46,385 bases of DNA from NCBI GenBank assembly GCA_021464525.1, contig JADRCO010000166.1, positions 1 to 46,385 on the forward strand, given 5' to 3'. The DNA comes from Rhizophagus sp. LPA8_4_AMF. Its lineage: Eukaryota > Glomeromycota > Glomeromycetes > Glomerales > Glomeraceae. The notes under the pieces were generated by a model, which worked only from the letters and a program-made list of their open reading frames with translations, did not search any database and had not been told where the DNA came from. The position numbers and the translations under genes were made by a program. This document shows positions 46,221 through 46,385 of this stretch, one piece after another (within the stretch, counting starts at the first letter, position 1; every line of letters starts with the position of its first letter).

Positions 46221-46238
46221 GGGAGGAAATTTCCTCCC
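46221..46238. repeat. Perfect 18-bp palindrome
   Basis: GGGAGGAAATTTCCTCCC is its own reverse complement and is GC-rich at both ends in an AT-rich setting. It lies 5 bp before a TCATGTGA motif. It could be a protein-binding site or a transposon footprint. Confidence 0.6.
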
Positions 46239-46385
46239 CCTATCATGTGATTTGTGGCGTAATTATTTATGTTACACGGTAAACATAAATATAAGATTTA
46301 TTTTTTATTGTTTTGTTTTATATTCTTTTTTTTTTATTTAATATTTTACGCGTTTTTCACTTTCAAATACATTATTAGGCCTATA

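Larger units (their letters stand above)
44555..46385. other. Gene-free AT-rich end of the window
   Basis: It contains the small TIR element at 45416-45560, a perfect 18-bp palindrome at 46221-46238 and TCATGTGA at 46243-46250. No coding frame or RNA gene was recognised. Confidence 0.55.

Overview
The window is strongly AT-rich nuclear DNA from a fungus. It carries dense short spliceosomal introns, long T and A homopolymer runs, and remnants of a pogo/Tigger-type DNA transposon. The protein set (CDC42, a fungal-type NDUFA1, a Seb1/Nrd1-type termination factor, DGK1, ATP12, mS35) is fungal, but three genes rare or absent in yeasts are also here (PPP1R21, WDR7/rabconnectin-3beta, FBXO21), plus a probable U12-type AT-AC intron. 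That points to an early-diverging lineage, most likely Mucoromycota and probably Glomeromycotina (Rhizophagus-like). This placement is inferred from composition and gene content, not from a database match. Single-exon ORFs mostly show fragments of genes; I rebuilt the gene models by joining exons with phase-consistent splice sites.

Layout. 1-430: 3' end of a decayed pogo-like transposon. 430-3041: gene-free, with a tandem pair of small inverted-repeat elements. 3042-7373 (+): Seb1/Nrd1/SCAF-type RNA polymerase II CTD and RNA binding protein. 8885-10582 (-): two-finger C2H2 transcription factor, with 3.7 kb of gene-free DNA upstream. 14305-15788 (-): peroxisomal carrier of the PMP47/PMP34 type. 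17195-20222 (+): PPP1R21 homologue. 21511-22467 (+): DGK1-like CTP-dependent diacylglycerol kinase. 22632-23674 (+): ATP12. 23664-24516 (-): mitoribosomal mS35, whose stop region overlaps ATP12. 24721-30270 (+): WDR7, with the AT-AC intron. 31107-31624 (-): NDUFA1. 31795-32792 (+): TTC1. 32923-34421 (-): pyruvate dehydrogenase E1 alpha. 35263-37495 (+): FBXO21-like F-box protein. 38847-39999 (+): CDC42. 40000-46385: no well-supported gene; degraded coding-like stretches, an LTR-like segment, a second small TIR element and a structured island.

Functional themes. From about 21.5 to 34.4 kb the genes are packed closely and alternate in strand. Four act in mitochondria (ATP12, mS35, NDUFA1, PDA1). 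Two short intergenic gaps (mS35/WDR7 and NDUFA1/TTC1) look like bidirectional promoters. PPP1R21 and WDR7 belong to endosomal and V-ATPase machinery. No tRNA, rRNA or CRISPR array was seen.
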